This document shows positions 34,335-45,582 of a stretch of DNA of 64,000 nucleotides, piece after piece. A program made the translations under genes and the position numbers. This DNA is from Huaxiibacter chinensis (lineage in GTDB: Bacteria > Pseudomonadota > Gammaproteobacteria > Enterobacterales > Enterobacteriaceae), in the NCBI RefSeq assembly GCF_022171985.1, contig NZ_JAJVHF010000013.1:44034-108033 (forward strand). Direction: 5' to 3'. The notes below the pieces were generated by a model that did no database searches, was not told the DNA's origin, and saw nothing but the letters and a program-made list of their open reading frames with translations. Every line of letters starts with the position of its first letter. The first letter of the stretch is position 1.

Positions 34335-35126
34335 TTAGAGATCATGTTCCTGGCGTTTTACTTCCTGCCAGACTTCTTCCATTAAATTCAGATCAACGCC
34401 GGTCATTTCCAGGCCTCGCGAGGCCACAATGCGTTCCACTTCCCGGAAACGGCGTTCGAATTTGAGGTTGGCTTTTTGCAGTGCCGTTTCGGCTTTTACG
34501 CCTAAATGGCGCGAAAGATTCACCGTCGCGAACAACAGATCGCCCATCTCCTCTTCAAGCCGGGCTTCATCCACGACGGCCTGCTTCGCTTCATGCATGA
34601 CCTCGTCGATCTCTTCGTAGACTTTGTCCAGCACCGGCCCCAGGGTGGTCCAGTCAAAGCCAACCGTTGAACAGCGTTTCTGGATTTTATGGGCGCGCAT
34701 TAACGCAGGCAGGCTCATGGGGATATCGTCCAGGGCCGAGTGCTGGGATTTTTCGGCACGCTCGGCGCTTTTTATCTGCTCCCAGCGGGTCAGCACTTCC
34801 GTGCTGTTCGCGGCGGTGGCATCGCCAAAGATGTGCGGATGGCGACGCTCCAGCTTGTCGCTGATGGCGGCACAAATGTCATTGAAATCGAAACGCCCCT
34901 CTTCCTGGGCCATTTGCGCATAAAACACGACCTGGAAAAGCAGGTCGCCCAACTCACCGCGAAGATCGTCGAAATCTTCACGAGAAATGGCATCCAGCAC
35001 TTCGTAGGCCTCTTCAAGGGTGTAAGGCGCGATGGTCGCGAAAGTCTGCTCTTTGTCCCAGGGACAGCCGGTTTCCGGGTCGCGCAGACGTTTCATAATG
35101 CCGAGCAGGCGGTCGATTTGGGTCAT
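34335..35126 (-). CDS. mazG: Nucleoside triphosphate pyrophosphohydrolase MazG
   Basis: This enzyme hydrolyses NTPs to NMP and pyrophosphate and can lower ppGpp levels. It has 263 residues with two tandem MazG domains: LRDPETGCPWDKEQTFATI with EEAYEVLDAI near the N terminus, and a second EEEMGDLLFATVNLSRH near residue 190. The start MTQIDRLLGIMKRL is the family one. The longer frame runs into a REP element. It lies 67 bases after relA. The mazEF toxin-antitoxin pair that separates them in E. coli is absent. Confidence 0.97.
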   Translation of the reverse strand: MTQIDRLLGIMKRLRDPETGCPWDKEQTFATIAPYTLEEAYEVLDAISREDFDDLRGELGDLLFQVVFYAQMAQEEGRFDFNDICAAISDKLERRHPHIFGDATAANSTEVLTRWEQIKSAERAEKSQHSALDDIPMSLPALMRAHKIQKRCSTVGFDWTTLGPVLDKVYEEIDEVMHEAKQAVVDEARLEEEMGDLLFATVNLSRHLGVKAETALQKANLKFERRFREVERIVASRGLEMTGVDLNLMEEVWQEVKRQEHDL

Positions 35127-35148
35127 GTCTGTTTCCATAAATAACGCA

Positions 35149-35177
35149 GCCGGGCGACGGCGACGCCTTGCCCGGCC
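35149..35177. repeat. REP-like palindrome between relA and mazG
   Basis: GCCGGGCGACGGC...GCCTTGCCCGGCC forms the REP-type inverted repeat and occupies most of the 67-base gap. Confidence 0.7.
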
Positions 35178-35193
35178 TGAATGAGTGAGAGGA

Positions 35194-37425
35194 TTAACCG
35201 CCGTGCAGACGACGCGCGTCAATCACATCGGGGACCTGGTTCAGTTTACCGAGCACGCGGCCCAGCACCTGCAGGTTATAGATTTCGATCGTCATATCGA
35301 TGGTGGCGAGCTGTTCACGGGTGTCGCTGCGGCTGGCCACGCCAAGCACGTTGACCTTCTCGTTTGCCAGGATAGTGGTGATATCCCGTAACAGGCCGCT
35401 GCGGTCGTTGGCGGTGACGCGGACCACCAGTGAATAGCCCGCTGAGTAGCTTTCGCCCCACACGGCATCGACGATTCTTTCCGGGGCATGCGATTGCAGT
35501 TCAGCAAGCTGATCGCAATCGGCACGGTGGATCGAGATCCCGCGTCCCTGGGTAATAAAACCGACAATATCGTCCCCGGGGATAGGCTGGCAGCAGCGCG
35601 CGATGTGATGCATCAAATTACCGACGCCCTCAACCACCACGCGACCGTTATCTTTGCTGCGCTGCTGCGGCACGTAGGTTTTTTGCTGCAGCTGCTTCAG
35701 CGCGGCGGCATCCTGCTCTTCTGCGCTTGGCTTGTTGAACTGAGCCTGCAGGAAATTCACCATCTGGTTAATGCGAATATCGCCGCCGCCAATGGCCGCC
35801 AGGAGTTCATCAAGCTCGTTGAAGTTATAACGCGGCAACAGCTGTTTTTCCGCTTCCTTCAGGCTTATGCCAATATGTTCCAGCTCGTCGTCCAGAATCT
35901 GACGGCCCGCCAGAATGTTTTTGTCACGATCCTGCTTACGGAACCAGGCGTGAATCTTCGAGCGGCCACGGCTGGTGGTGACATAGCCAAGGTTTGGGTT
36001 CAGCCAGTCGCGGCTCGGGTTCGGCTGTTTCTGGGTGATGATTTCAATTTGGTCGCCCATCTGCAGCTGATAGGTGAACGGCACAATACGCCCGCTAATT
36101 TTCGCGCCTATGCAGCGGTGCCCCACATCGCTGTGGATGTGGTAGGCAAAGTCGAGCGGGGTGGAGCCGGCGGGCAGATCCACCACATCCCCTTTTGGGG
36201 TGAAGACGTAGACGCGGTCATCGAAGACCTGGCTGCGTACTTCGTCAAGCATTTCACCCGAGTCGGCCATCTCTTCCTGCCAGGCGATAAGTTTACGCAG
36301 CCAGGCAATGCGATCCTCGTGCCCCGTGCGCGTGCCGGTGGAAGGGCCTTCTTTGTATTTCCAGTGTGCAGCCACGCCAAGCTCTGCATCTTCGTGCATC
36401 TGCTTCGTACGGATCTGAATCTCGACCGTTTTGCCCCCGGGCCCCAGCACGACGGTGTGGATTGACTGGTAACCGTTCGGTTTTGGGTTGGCAACGTAGT
36501 CATCAAATTCATCCGGCAAATGGCGGAAGTGCGTATGCACTATCCCCAGCGCGGCATAGCAGTCTTGTAAACGTTCCGCCACGATACGTACCGCGCGCAC
36601 ATCGAACAATTCATCAAAGGCGAGGTGCTTTTTCTGCATTTTGCGCCAGATGCTGTAGATGTGTTTAGGGCGACCGTAGACTTCGGCCCGCACGTTCTCT
36701 TCTTTCATGGCCTTGCGCAGGCCCCCAACGAACTCGTCGATGTAGTGTTCACGATCGATACGGCGTTCGTGCAACAGTTTGGCGATGCGCTTATATTCCG
36801 CCGGATGCAGATAACGGAAGCAGTAATCTTCCAGTTCCCATTTGAGCTGGCCGATACCTAAACGGTTGGCCAGCGGCGCGTAGATGTTGGTGCACTCTTT
36901 TGCCGCCAGCACGCGTTCATCTTCCGGGGCGTCTTTCACCTCACGCAGATGCGCCACGCGCTCCGCCAGTTTGATGACCACGCAGCGGAAATCATCCACC
37001 ATGGCCAGCAGCATGCGGCGAACGTTATCAACCTGTTCAGAGGAGACAGAATCGGTTTGCGCCGCTTTAAGCTGGCGGATCGCCGCCATATCGCGCACGC
37101 CGTGGATCAGCGCCACCACGGGTTGACCCACGCTTTCGCGAAGGACATCCTCGCTGACGACTTCCGCGTCGGCCAGCGGGAACAGCAGCGCTGCCTGAAG
37201 GGTTTCAAGATCCATGTTGAGCATGGAGAGAATTTCGACCATCTCTATGCCGCGCCATAACAGCAGTTCGGCGTCGGCATGGCCCGTTGTGGTCCGCAGA
37301 CAGTATGCCCAGGTTTCGGTTAAGCGCTCACTCGATTGCTGGCTTGAAATCCCCAGACTGTCAATCCATTTTTGCGGGTCAAACTCGCCCGCTTTATTAA
37401 GATGTGCACTGCGTACCGCAACCAT
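35194..37425 (-). CDS. relA: GTP pyrophosphokinase RelA
   Basis: The ribosome-associated (p)ppGpp synthetase that drives the stringent response to amino acid starvation. It has 743 residues. The N-terminal hydrolase-like domain is inactive in this family. The synthetase domain includes GRPKHIYSIWRKMQKKH and PKPNGYQSIHTVVLGP, and TGS follows (VYVFTPKGDVVDLPAGSTPLDFA as two blocks). The C-terminal zinc-finger-like region (ARCCQPIPGDDIVGFITQGRG) and ACT domain complete it. The start MVAVRSAHLNKAGEF follows AGGAGAGGAC. The 37-residue longer frame is rejected. It lies 52 bases after rlmD. Confidence 0.98.
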   Translation of the reverse strand: MVAVRSAHLNKAGEFDPQKWIDSLGISSQQSSERLTETWAYCLRTTTGHADAELLLWRGIEMVEILSMLNMDLETLQAALLFPLADAEVVSEDVLRESVGQPVVALIHGVRDMAAIRQLKAAQTDSVSSEQVDNVRRMLLAMVDDFRCVVIKLAERVAHLREVKDAPEDERVLAAKECTNIYAPLANRLGIGQLKWELEDYCFRYLHPAEYKRIAKLLHERRIDREHYIDEFVGGLRKAMKEENVRAEVYGRPKHIYSIWRKMQKKHLAFDELFDVRAVRIVAERLQDCYAALGIVHTHFRHLPDEFDDYVANPKPNGYQSIHTVVLGPGGKTVEIQIRTKQMHEDAELGVAAHWKYKEGPSTGTRTGHEDRIAWLRKLIAWQEEMADSGEMLDEVRSQVFDDRVYVFTPKGDVVDLPAGSTPLDFAYHIHSDVGHRCIGAKISGRIVPFTYQLQMGDQIEIITQKQPNPSRDWLNPNLGYVTTSRGRSKIHAWFRKQDRDKNILAGRQILDDELEHIGISLKEAEKQLLPRYNFNELDELLAAIGGGDIRINQMVNFLQAQFNKPSAEEQDAAALKQLQQKTYVPQQRSKDNGRVVVEGVGNLMHHIARCCQPIPGDDIVGFITQGRGISIHRADCDQLAELQSHAPERIVDAVWGESYSAGYSLVVRVTANDRSGLLRDITTILANEKVNVLGVASRSDTREQLATIDMTIEIYNLQVLGRVLGKLNQVPDVIDARRLHGG

Positions 37426-37477
37426 CGTCCTCTCCTTTAGGGACCAGGGCCTGTCGAATTCGACAAGCCAAAACTCA

Positions 37478-38776
37478 TTAGATGTGCTCGAACAACACCA
37501 TCGATTCCAGATGCCCAGTGTGCGGGAACATGTCAAGCATTGCCAGACGCTGAATCTGGTAACCTGCGTTCACTAATACATCACTGTCTCGGGCAAGCGT
37601 TGCCGGGTTACAGGAAACATAGACCACACGCTCAGGCGCAAGTTTAATTATATGCTGCATCACGCCGGGCGCACCTGCGCGAGCCGGGTCGAGCAGAATT
37701 TTATTGAAGCCCTGCTGCGCCCACGGCTGCAGGGTGACATCATCTTCCAGGTTTTCATGAAAGAATGTCACATTGTGCAACCCATTCTGACGGGCGTTTT
37801 CCTGACCTTTGAGGACCAACGCCTCGACGCCTTCCACGCCCACAACCTGCGCCGCCCGCGCCGCCAACGGCAGGGTAAAGTTACCCATGCCGCAGAAGAG
37901 ATCGAGTACCCGGTCTTCAGGCTGAACATCCAGCCACGTCAGCGCCTGGTCGACCATCTGCTGGTTAACGCCATCGTTGACCTGAATAAAGTCTCGCGGG
38001 CTGAACGATAAGCGTAGACCGTCTGAAGAGTACCAGGGCGCTTCACCTGTAATCTGGTGAAGTATCTCGCTTTGCGGTGCCAGGAACAGCGACAGATGAT
38101 GTAAATGCGAAAAGCGTTCCAGTTTTTCGCGATCCTGCACCGACAGCGGCGAAGTATGACGCAGCACCATTAACGGTCCGTTATCGGCATGCACCAGTTC
38201 GACGTGGCCGAGGGATCGCCCCCCCTGCAAATCCGTTAGCAGGTTGCGTAATTCCGGCAGCAATGCCTCAAGTTGGGGCACCAAAACAGGGCATTGTCTG
38301 ATATCGACAATGTCACTGGAGCCTGCCTGACGGAAACCCATCTCCAGCTGCTGCTTTTTAGGCGAGTAATTTACGCTCAGCCGCGCACGGCGACGATAGC
38401 CCCAGGGCTCAGCGGCAATAATGTCGTTGACCTCTCGCTTCATCATCCGCGCCAGCGCGGTGCTTTTGCTGCGCTGTTGTAGAGCAACGCTGGCATGCTG
38501 CTGCTGACAGCCTCCGCAAACGCCAAAATGCACGCAGCGTGGCGCGACGCGCTCCGGGCTGTCCGTGAGACGGCGTTTCACCCGCCCACGGGCATACTGG
38601 CGCTTCTCTTCTGTGAGCGTGACTTCTGCCCGTTCTTGCGGTAATAATCCGGCGATAAATAACGCTTTACCATCATGACGCGCCACACCCTGACCAAAGG
38701 GATCCAGGTCTGTGACATCAACAGTTATGATCTGACGCGTCGTCACGCGTCGCTTTGCAGAGTAGAATTGCGCCAT
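37478..38776 (-). CDS. rlmD: 23S rRNA (uracil(1939)-C5)-methyltransferase RlmD
   Basis: A SAM-dependent methyltransferase of 432 residues that forms m5U1939 in 23S rRNA, also called RumA. The N-terminal TRAM domain ([24 protein letters not shown] as two blocks) is followed by the 4Fe-4S cysteines in [14 protein letters not shown]. The SAM motif is [16 protein letters not shown]. The nucleophile cysteine lies in [14 protein letters not shown]. The start at [10 protein letters not shown] is the family one. It is divergent from barA with 57 bases between them. Confidence 0.97.
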   Translation of the reverse strand: MAQFYSAKRRVTTRQIITVDVTDLDPFGQGVARHDGKALFIAGLLPQERAEVTLTEEKRQYARGRVKRRLTDSPERVAPRCVHFGVCGGCQQQHASVALQQRSKSTALARMMKREVNDIIAAEPWGYRRRARLSVNYSPKKQQLEMGFRQAGSSDIVDIRQCPVLVPQLEALLPELRNLLTDLQGGRSLGHVELVHADNGPLMVLRHTSPLSVQDREKLERFSHLHHLSLFLAPQSEILHQITGEAPWYSSDGLRLSFSPRDFIQVNDGVNQQMVDQALTWLDVQPEDRVLDLFCGMGNFTLPLAARAAQVVGVEGVEALVLKGQENARQNGLHNVTFFHENLEDDVTLQPWAQQGFNKILLDPARAGAPGVMQHIIKLAPERVVYVSCNPATLARDSDVLVNAGYQIQRLAMLDMFPHTGHLESMVLFEHI

Positions 38777-38833
38777 TGCAGAGAATTTTCTCAAATAAAC
38801 ATAATGACTCTAATTGTCCCATAACGGAACGCC

Positions 38834-41593
38834 ATGACCAACTACAGCCTGCGTGCGCGCATGATGATTTTGATTCTTGCCCCAACCGTCCTTATCGGTC
38901 TGCTGTTGAGCATCTTCTTTGTTGTGCACCGCTATAACGACTTGCAGCAGCAGCTGGAAGATGCCGGAGCCAGCATTATCGAACCGCTGGCGGTCTCCAG
39001 CGAATACGGTATGAATCTGCAAAATCGTGAGCCGCTTGGTCAGCTAATTAGCGTGCTGCACCGCCGTCATTCGGATATTGTCCGCGCCATTTCCGTCTAT
39101 GATTCGCATAATCGCCTGTTTGTGACCTCCAATTTTCATCTCGATCCCACTGAGCTTAAAATTCCCGATGGCACCTCGTTTCCGCGTCACCTGAACGTGA
39201 TTCGGCGCGGCGACATTATGATTTTGCGCACCCCGATTGTGTCAGAAAGCTATTCGCCTGATGAATCTCCCCTCTCTGATGCCAAGGCCAGTAATAATAT
39301 TCTGGGCTATGTGGCGCTGGAGCTGGATCTCAAATCGGTCCGCCTGCAGCAGTACAAAGAGATTTTCATCTCCAGCGTCATGATGCTGTTCTGCATCGGT
39401 ATCGCCTTGATCTTCGGCTGGCGTCTGATGCGGGACGTCACCGGTCCCATCCGTAATATGGTGAATACCGTTGACCGCATTCGCCGCGGTCAACTGGATA
39501 GCCGCGTCGAGGGCTTTATGCTCGGCGAACTGGATATGTTGAAAAATGGTATCAACTCGATGGCCATGTCGCTGGCAGCCTATCACGAGGAGATGCAACA
39601 TAACGTGGACCAGGCCACGTCCGATCTGCGTGAAACGCTGGAGCAGATGGAGATCCAGAACGTCGAGTTGGATCTGGCCAAAAAGCGCGCGCAGGAAGCC
39701 GCGCGCATTAAGTCAGAATTCCTCGCCAATATGTCTCACGAACTGCGTACGCCGTTGAATGGCGTGATTGGCTTTACCCGTCTGACGCTGAAATCCGAAC
39801 TGAATCCTACCCAGCGCGATCATCTGCATACTATTGAACGCTCTGCGAATAACCTGCTGGCGATCATCAACGATGTGCTCGACTTCTCGAAGCTGGAAGC
39901 CGGTAAACTGCTGCTTGAAAGCATTCCATTCCCGCTACGCAGCACGCTGGACGAAGTGGTGACCCTGCTGGCGCACTCCTCGCATGACAAAGGGCTGGAG
40001 CTAACGCTCAATATTAAAAACGACGTGCCGGATAACGTGATTGGCGATCCGCTGCGTCTGCAGCAGGTGATCACCAACCTGGTCGGGAACGCGATCAAAT
40101 TTACCGAAAGCGGCAATATTGACGTGCTGGTTGAGAAACGCGCAATCAGTAATAACAAAGTGCAGATTGAAGTGCAGATCCGCGATACCGGCATTGGCAT
40201 TCCGGAGCGCGATCAGTCGCGTCTGTTCCAGGCGTTTCGACAGGCGGATGCCAGCATCTCCCGACGCCACGGCGGTACCGGGCTGGGGCTTGTGATCACG
40301 CAAAAACTGGTGAAAGAGATGGGGGGCGATATCTCCTTCCACAGCCAGCCAAACCGTGGCTCGACCTTCTGGTTCCACATTAATCTTGATCTCAATCCTA
40401 ACGTTATCACCGATGGTCCGATGACGGACTGCCTGCGCGGAAAACGTCTGGCTTATGTTGAGCCCAACGCAGCTGCGGCGCAGAGCACCCTGGACGTGTT
40501 GAGTATCACGCCGCTCGAGGTGATTTACAGCCCTACGTTCTCCGCACTGCCGCGGGACCATTACGATATTCTGCTGATGGGGATCCCCGTAACCTTCAGC
40601 GGTGAGCTGACGATGCAGCAAGAGCGGCTGGCAACTGCCGCTTCGATGACGGATCACCTGCTTCTGGCGCTGCCCTGCCACGCACAGCTCAATGCCGAAG
40701 AGCTGAAAAGCGACGGTGCCGCTGCCTGCCTGTTAAAACCGCTCACGTCAACGCGCCTGCTGCCCGCCCTGACCGAGTATTGCCGCCTGAATCATTACGC
40801 GCTGCCGGTGGTGTCTGACGATCATAAATTGCCCATGAGCGTAATGGCGGTTGACGATAATCCGGCCAACCTGAAATTGATCGGCGTGTTACTGGAGGAT
40901 CAGGTTCATCATGTCGAGCTGTGCACCAGCGGCGCACAGGCGGTGGAGCAAGCCAAACAGATGCAGTTTGATCTGATTCTGATGGATATTCAGATGCCCG
41001 ATATGGATGGCATCCGCGCCTGCGAACTTATCCGTCAGCTTCCCCATCAGCAACAGACGCCGGTGATTGCGGTTACCGCGCATGCTATGGCGGGGCAAAA
41101 AGAGAAGCTTTTGAGCGCCGGGATGAATGACTACCTGGCAAAACCTATCGATGAAGAAAAGCTGCATAACCTGCTTTTACGTTACAAACCGGGTATTACC
41201 GTGGCGCCCCGCCAGGTTCAGACTGAACCGGTGGAGATTGTCGTTAATCAGAACGTCACCTTTGACTGGCAGCTGGCTCTGCGTCAGGCGGCAGGCAAAC
41301 CCGATCTGGCGCGTGAAATGCTGCAAATGCTGGTCGCCTTCCTGCCGGAAGTGCGGAACAAGGTTGAAGAGCAGCTGGTGGGTGAAAATCCGGAAGCGTT
41401 ACTCGAATCCATTCATAAGCTGCATGGCAGCTGCGGCTACAGTGGTGTACCGCGCCTGAAAAATCTGTGTCAGCTGCTGGAGCAGCAGTTACGTTCCGGC
41501 ACCCCTGAATCTGAGCTGGAACCGGAGTTCCTGGAACTGCTGGATGAAATGGATAACGTCACGCGGGAAGCCAGAAAGCTGTTTGGACACTGA
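38834..41593 (+). CDS. barA: Hybrid sensor histidine kinase BarA
   Basis: An inner-membrane tripartite sensor kinase that responds to short-chain carboxylates and phosphorylates UvrY, raising CsrB and CsrC levels. It has 919 residues. Two membrane segments (about 9-31 and 177-197) bracket a periplasmic sensor, then a HAMP domain follows. His302 lies in [11 protein letters not shown], and the ATPase boxes include [13 protein letters not shown] degenerate receiver-like region precedes the true receiver with Asp718 in [13 protein letters not shown]. The C-terminal HPt domain has His861 in [12 protein letters not shown]. All phosphorelay residues are present. The CsrB gene lies about 8 kb downstream. 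Confidence 0.98.
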   Translation: MTNYSLRARMMILILAPTVLIGLLLSIFFVVHRYNDLQQQLEDAGASIIEPLAVSSEYGMNLQNREPLGQLISVLHRRHSDIVRAISVYDSHNRLFVTSNFHLDPTELKIPDGTSFPRHLNVIRRGDIMILRTPIVSESYSPDESPLSDAKASNNILGYVALELDLKSVRLQQYKEIFISSVMMLFCIGIALIFGWRLMRDVTGPIRNMVNTVDRIRRGQLDSRVEGFMLGELDMLKNGINSMAMSLAAYHEEMQHNVDQATSDLRETLEQMEIQNVELDLAKKRAQEAARIKSEFLANMSHELRTPLNGVIGFTRLTLKSELNPTQRDHLHTIERSANNLLAIINDVLDFSKLEAGKLLLESIPFPLRSTLDEVVTLLAHSSHDKGLELTLNIKNDVPDNVIGDPLRLQQVITNLVGNAIKFTESGNIDVLVEKRAISNNKVQIEVQIRDTGIGIPERDQSRLFQAFRQADASISRRHGGTGLGLVITQKLVKEMGGDISFHSQPNRGSTFWFHINLDLNPNVITDGPMTDCLRGKRLAYVEPNAAAAQSTLDVLSITPLEVIYSPTFSALPRDHYDILLMGIPVTFSGELTMQQERLATAASMTDHLLLALPCHAQLNAEELKSDGAAACLLKPLTSTRLLPALTEYCRLNHYALPVVSDDHKLPMSVMAVDDNPANLKLIGVLLEDQVHHVELCTSGAQAVEQAKQMQFDLILMDIQMPDMDGIRACELIRQLPHQQQTPVIAVTAHAMAGQKEKLLSAGMNDYLAKPIDEEKLHNLLLRYKPGITVAPRQVQTEPVEIVVNQNVTFDWQLALRQAAGKPDLAREMLQMLVAFLPEVRNKVEEQLVGENPEALLESIHKLHGSCGYSGVPRLKNLCQLLEQQLRSGTPESELEPEFLELLDEMDNVTREARKLFGH

Positions 41594-41599
41594 CCCACA

Positions 41600-41663
41600 G
41601 GCCCGGTGACGTGCTTAACCGGAAGAGAACAGCAAATCGGCTGGGCAAGGCAGCCCGGCCTTG
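41600..41663. repeat. Degenerate REP-like elements between barA and garK
   Basis: GGCCCGGTGACGTGCTTAACCGG-like and GGCTGGGCAAGGCAGCCCGGCC-like pieces form two imperfect hairpins between convergent genes. They resemble decayed REP units. Confidence 0.4.
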
Positions 41664-41667
41664 TACG

Positions 41668-42807
41668 CTAGATACCTTGCCCCACTTTTAACAAGGCGGC
41701 GATATTTCTCGCGGCCATGTGCACATTGGCGCGGGCGTTCGCCAGGGCGTCGTCCAGCGAGCAAATGGTATAGATCACGCTAAAGACCGCGTCGATTCCA
41801 TGGTCGTGTACCACACCGACATCTGCCGTCAGGCTGCCCGCGATTCCGATAACCGGTTTGTTAAAGCGCTTCGCCACTTTCGCTACGCCTACGGGCACTT
41901 TTCCATGAATAGTCTGGCTGTCGATGCGCCCTTCACCGGTGATAACGAGGTCTGCATCGGCAACCTGGTCAGCCAGATGCAGGGCGTCAGTAACAATCTC
42001 AATGCCCTGGCGCAGTTCTGCGCCGCAAAACGCGTACAGCGCCGCCCCCATACCGCCCGCCGCGCCGCCGCCAGCCAGATCTAACACATTGATATCCAGA
42101 TCCCGGGCAATGATCCTGGCGTAATGCGCGAGCCCACGATCCAGAGCGACAATCATCTCTGGCGTCGCCCCTTTCTGCGGGCCAAATACCGCCGATGCGC
42201 CCTCTTCCCCGGTGAGCGGATTGGTGACATCACAGGCCACTTCAATTCGGCAATCGGCCAGGCGCTTATCCAGCCCAGAGCAGTCGATACGCGCCAGCGT
42301 CTCCAGCGCGCCTCCCCCCTGCCCGACAGGACGATCGTCAGCATCGAGTAACCGTGCCCCGAGCGCCTGCACCATACCGGCACCGCCATCGTTGGTGGCG
42401 CTGCCGCCAATGCCGATGATGATGTGCTTCACGCCAGCATCCAGGGCATGGCGGATCAGTTCCCCCGTGCCCCAGGAGGTGGTCTTTAACGGATTACGTT
42501 GCGCAGGGGCAACAAGCTCAAGTCCGCTGGCTGCCGCCATTTCGATAAACGCGCTCTGCTCGTCACCGGAGACGCCATAGAACCCTTCCACGCGCTCGCC
42601 CAGCGGGCCGCTGACGGGAACATGGACTATCCGCCCGTGGGTTGCAGCGACCATGGCCTCCACAGTCCCCTCCCCGCCATCGGCGACGGGCAGTTTGACA
42701 TACACTGCCGACGGGAAGATCTCGCGAAAACCCTGTTCGATCGCTGTCGCAACCTCAAGAGCACTCAAACTTTCCTTATACGAGTCCGGTGCGATAACAA
42801 TTTTCAT
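41668..42807 (-). CDS. garK: Glycerate 2-kinase (GarK-type)
   Basis: This enzyme phosphorylates D-glycerate, the end product of glucarate breakdown, to 2-phosphoglycerate. It has 379 residues. Features are [32 protein letters not shown], the [20 protein letters not shown] loop split at about 130-150, [14 protein letters not shown] and [20 protein letters not shown]. Residue choices at several sites ([22 protein letters not shown]) fit GarK better than GlxK, though the protein shares traits with both. It lies 77 bases after gudD, which puts it at the end of the gud operon. In E. coli garK lies in a different operon. Confidence 0.85.
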   Translation of the reverse strand: MKIVIAPDSYKESLSALEVATAIEQGFREIFPSAVYVKLPVADGGEGTVEAMVAATHGRIVHVPVSGPLGERVEGFYGVSGDEQSAFIEMAAASGLELVAPAQRNPLKTTSWGTGELIRHALDAGVKHIIIGIGGSATNDGGAGMVQALGARLLDADDRPVGQGGGALETLARIDCSGLDKRLADCRIEVACDVTNPLTGEEGASAVFGPQKGATPEMIVALDRGLAHYARIIARDLDINVLDLAGGGAAGGMGAALYAFCGAELRQGIEIVTDALHLADQVADADLVITGEGRIDSQTIHGKVPVGVAKVAKRFNKPVIGIAGSLTADVGVVHDHGIDAVFSVIYTICSLDDALANARANVHMAARNIAALLKVGQGI

Positions 42808-42884
42808 AAGCCATCCTTACGCATAGTAATCACGTTAAGCATACACCACGTAAATGACCGCCAGTGGGAGCGGTCCCAGTACAA

Positions 42885-44225
42885 TTATCGTACCATGCAG
42901 GGGCGCTTATTGTCGAATGTCCAGTCGGGGATCAGGTACTGCATGGCCATCGCATCGTCACGCGCGCCCAGGCCATGCTTCTGGTACAACTCGTGCGCCT
43001 TCATCAGCTGATCCATATCCAGTTCAACGCCCAACCCAGGCGTGGTGGGCACCTGAACCATACCGCCTTTAATCTCGAACGGTTGTTTCGTCAGACGCTG
43101 GTTACCCTCCTGCCAGATCCAGTGGGTGTCGATGGCGGTAATTTTGCCCGGCGCTGCCGCCGCAACGTGGGTGAACATCGCCAGAGAAATATCAAAGTGG
43201 TTATTGGAATGCGAGCCCCAGGTCAGGCCGAATTCATGACACATTTGCGCCACGCGCACCGAGCCTTGCAGGGTCCAGAAATGTGGATCCGCCAGCGGAA
43301 TATCAACCGATTGCAGTGAGATCGTATGCCCCATCTGACGCCAGTCGGTCGCAATCATGTTTGTCGCCGTCGGCAAGCCGGTGGCGCGACGGAATTCAGC
43401 CATGATCTCGCGCCCCGAAAAGCCCTGCTCCGCCCCGCAGGGATCTTCCGCATAGGCCAGCACGCCTTTTAACCGTTTACCCAGCCTGATGGCCTCGTCG
43501 AGCGACCATGCACCGTTCGGATCCAGCGTCACGCGCGCCTGTGGGAAACGCGCTGCCAGCGCCTCGATCGCCTCGGCCTCTTCATCACCCGCAAGCACGC
43601 CGCCCTTGAGCTTGAAATCGTTAAAGCCGTATTTTTCATAGGCGGCTTCCGCCAGACGGACGACCGCATCCGGGGTCATCGCCTCCTCGTGGCGCAGGCG
43701 ATACCAGTCGCCTGTCTCATCCGGCTGGCTTTGATACGCCAGCGGGGTGCGTTTCCGGTCACCGATGAAGAAGAGATAACCGAGCATTTCCACTTCGCTG
43801 CGCTGCTGGCCATCACCCAGCAGCGAAGCGACGTTCACGCCCAGATGCTGACCCAGCAGATCGAGCATGGCCGCTTCGATGCCCGTCACCACGTGGATTG
43901 TCGTGCGCAGATCAAACGTTTGCAGACCACGCCCGCCGGCATCGCGATCGGCGAAGGTACTGCGCACCGTATTTAAGACGTTTTTGTATTCACCCAGCGT
44001 TTTGCCCACGACGAGAGGAATGGCCTCTTCCAGCGTTTTACGGATCTTCTCACCGCCCGGAATTTCACCCACGCCGGTCTGTCCGGCGTTATCTTTAATG
44101 ATCACAATATTACGGGTAAAAAACGGTGCGTGTGCGCCACTCAGGTTCATCAACATACTGTCGTGGCCCGCGACCGGGACAATCTGCATTGAGGTGACAA
44201 CCGGGGTAGAAAATGTGTTCATCAT
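42885..44225 (-). CDS. gudD: Glucarate dehydratase GudD
   Basis: An enolase-superfamily enzyme of 446 residues that dehydrates D-glucarate or L-idarate to 5-keto-4-deoxyglucarate. The catalytic lysine lies in [16 protein letters not shown], metal ligands in [11 protein letters not shown] and [30 protein letters not shown] carries the third ligand region, and the catalytic histidine is in [17 protein letters not shown]. It lies 13 bases after its paralogue gudX. Confidence 0.97.
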   Translation of the reverse strand: MMNTFSTPVVTSMQIVPVAGHDSMLMNLSGAHAPFFTRNIVIIKDNAGQTGVGEIPGGEKIRKTLEEAIPLVVGKTLGEYKNVLNTVRSTFADRDAGGRGLQTFDLRTTIHVVTGIEAAMLDLLGQHLGVNVASLLGDGQQRSEVEMLGYLFFIGDRKRTPLAYQSQPDETGDWYRLRHEEAMTPDAVVRLAEAAYEKYGFNDFKLKGGVLAGDEEAEAIEALAARFPQARVTLDPNGAWSLDEAIRLGKRLKGVLAYAEDPCGAEQGFSGREIMAEFRRATGLPTATNMIATDWRQMGHTISLQSVDIPLADPHFWTLQGSVRVAQMCHEFGLTWGSHSNNHFDISLAMFTHVAAAAPGKITAIDTHWIWQEGNQRLTKQPFEIKGGMVQVPTTPGLGVELDMDQLMKAHELYQKHGLGARDDAMAMQYLIPDWTFDNKRPCMVR

Positions 44226-44238
44226 TCAGTCCTTTTCT

Positions 44239-45582
44239 TTAGTGACGACCAAACGCCGGGCGTTTGCGGTCAAATGTCCAGCCGGGTACAAGGTACTGCA
44301 TTGGGCCTGCATCGTTGCGTGCGCCGCCGGGGAGCGTTTTGTACAGCTCGTGCGCCTTATGGATCTGATCCCAGTCCAGCTCGACACCCAGCCCGGGCGC
44401 ATCCGGCACGGCAATCTTGCCATTTTTAATCTCAAGTGGATTTTTGGTCAGGCGCGCGTCGCCCTCCTGCCAGATCCAGTGCGTGTCTATCGCGGTCGGC
44501 GTTCCTGGCGCGGCGGCCCCGACGTGGGTAAACATGGCGAGGGAAATATCGAAGTGATTATTTGAGTGGCAACCCCACGTCAGGCCCCAGTCGTCGCACA
44601 GTTGTGCCACGCGCACCGCGCCGGAAAGGGTCCAGAAATGTGGATCGGCCAGCGGAATATCGACCGCGTTGAGCATTACCGCATGGCCCATTTCACGCCA
44701 GTTAGTGGCAATCATGTTGGTCGCGACAGGCAGCCCCGTTGCCCGGCGAAACTCGGCCATCACTTCGCGTCCAGAGAACCCCTGCTCTGCCCCACAGGGA
44801 TCTTCCGCATAGGTCAGAACATCGTTAAGGCCTTTGCACAGGGCGATAGCTTCATCCAGATGCCAGGCGCCGTTAGGGTCGACGGTGATACGGGCGTCCG
44901 GGAAGCGTTTTTTTAATGCCCGCGCGCTCTCAATCTCCTGCTCGCCCGGCAGTACGCCGCCTTTTAGCTTGAAATCTTTAAACCCGTAGCGATCCTGTGC
45001 CGCTTCCGCAAGGCGGACCACCGCCTCGTGGGAGAGGGCTTCCTGATGACGCAAATGATACCAGTCATGATTCCCCGGGGTGTTTTCCCGATACGGCAGG
45101 TCCGTCTTGCGGCGATCGCCGAGGTAAAACAGATAGCCCAGAACGGTCACGGCATCACGTTGCTTGCCCGGCCCTAGCAGCTCGCACACCGGTACGTTTA
45201 GCGCCTTACCCAGTAAATCGAGCAGTGCGGCCTCCAGTGCCGCCACCGCATTCACCCGCAGTTCGAAGGTCCACGCACCTTGAGCAAAGGTATCAAAATC
45301 AGCCGCCTGATTGCCTTTGTGCACACGTTGCACCACGCTGTTCAGACGGGCGATTTCCTGACCCACTACCGAGGGAATGGCGTCTTTCAACGTCTGATAA
45401 ATAACGTCGCCGCCGGGCGCTTCCCCAACGCCGGTATTGCCCGCACTGTCGGTGAGCACCACAATATTTCGGGTAAAACAGGCGTTATGGGCACCGCCAA
45501 TGTTCAGTAACATACTGTCATAGCCCGCGACGGGAATGACCTGCATATCGGTAATTTTTGGGCTCGACTGGCTTGTCATCAT
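44239..45582 (-). CDS. gudX: Glucarate dehydratase-related protein GudX
   Basis: A paralogue of GudD of 447 residues, also in the enolase superfamily. It keeps [43 protein letters not shown] and [18 protein letters not shown]. coli GudX is reported to have low activity, so it may act on another acid sugar or support GudD. The start overlaps the gudP stop by 4 bases. Confidence 0.95.
   Translation of the reverse strand: MMTSQSSPKITDMQVIPVAGYDSMLLNIGGAHNACFTRNIVVLTDSAGNTGVGEAPGGDVIYQTLKDAIPSVVGQEIARLNSVVQRVHKGNQAADFDTFAQGAWTFELRVNAVAALEAALLDLLGKALNVPVCELLGPGKQRDAVTVLGYLFYLGDRRKTDLPYRENTPGNHDWYHLRHQEALSHEAVVRLAEAAQDRYGFKDFKLKGGVLPGEQEIESARALKKRFPDARITVDPNGAWHLDEAIALCKGLNDVLTYAEDPCGAEQGFSGREVMAEFRRATGLPVATNMIATNWREMGHAVMLNAVDIPLADPHFWTLSGAVRVAQLCDDWGLTWGCHSNNHFDISLAMFTHVGAAAPGTPTAIDTHWIWQEGDARLTKNPLEIKNGKIAVPDAPGLGVELDWDQIHKAHELYKTLPGGARNDAGPMQYLVPGWTFDRKRPAFGRH

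Noticed and set aside
35488..36465. 325-codon frame antisense to relA
   Set aside because: It lies wholly inside relA, whose reading is certain, and shows no recognisable domain.
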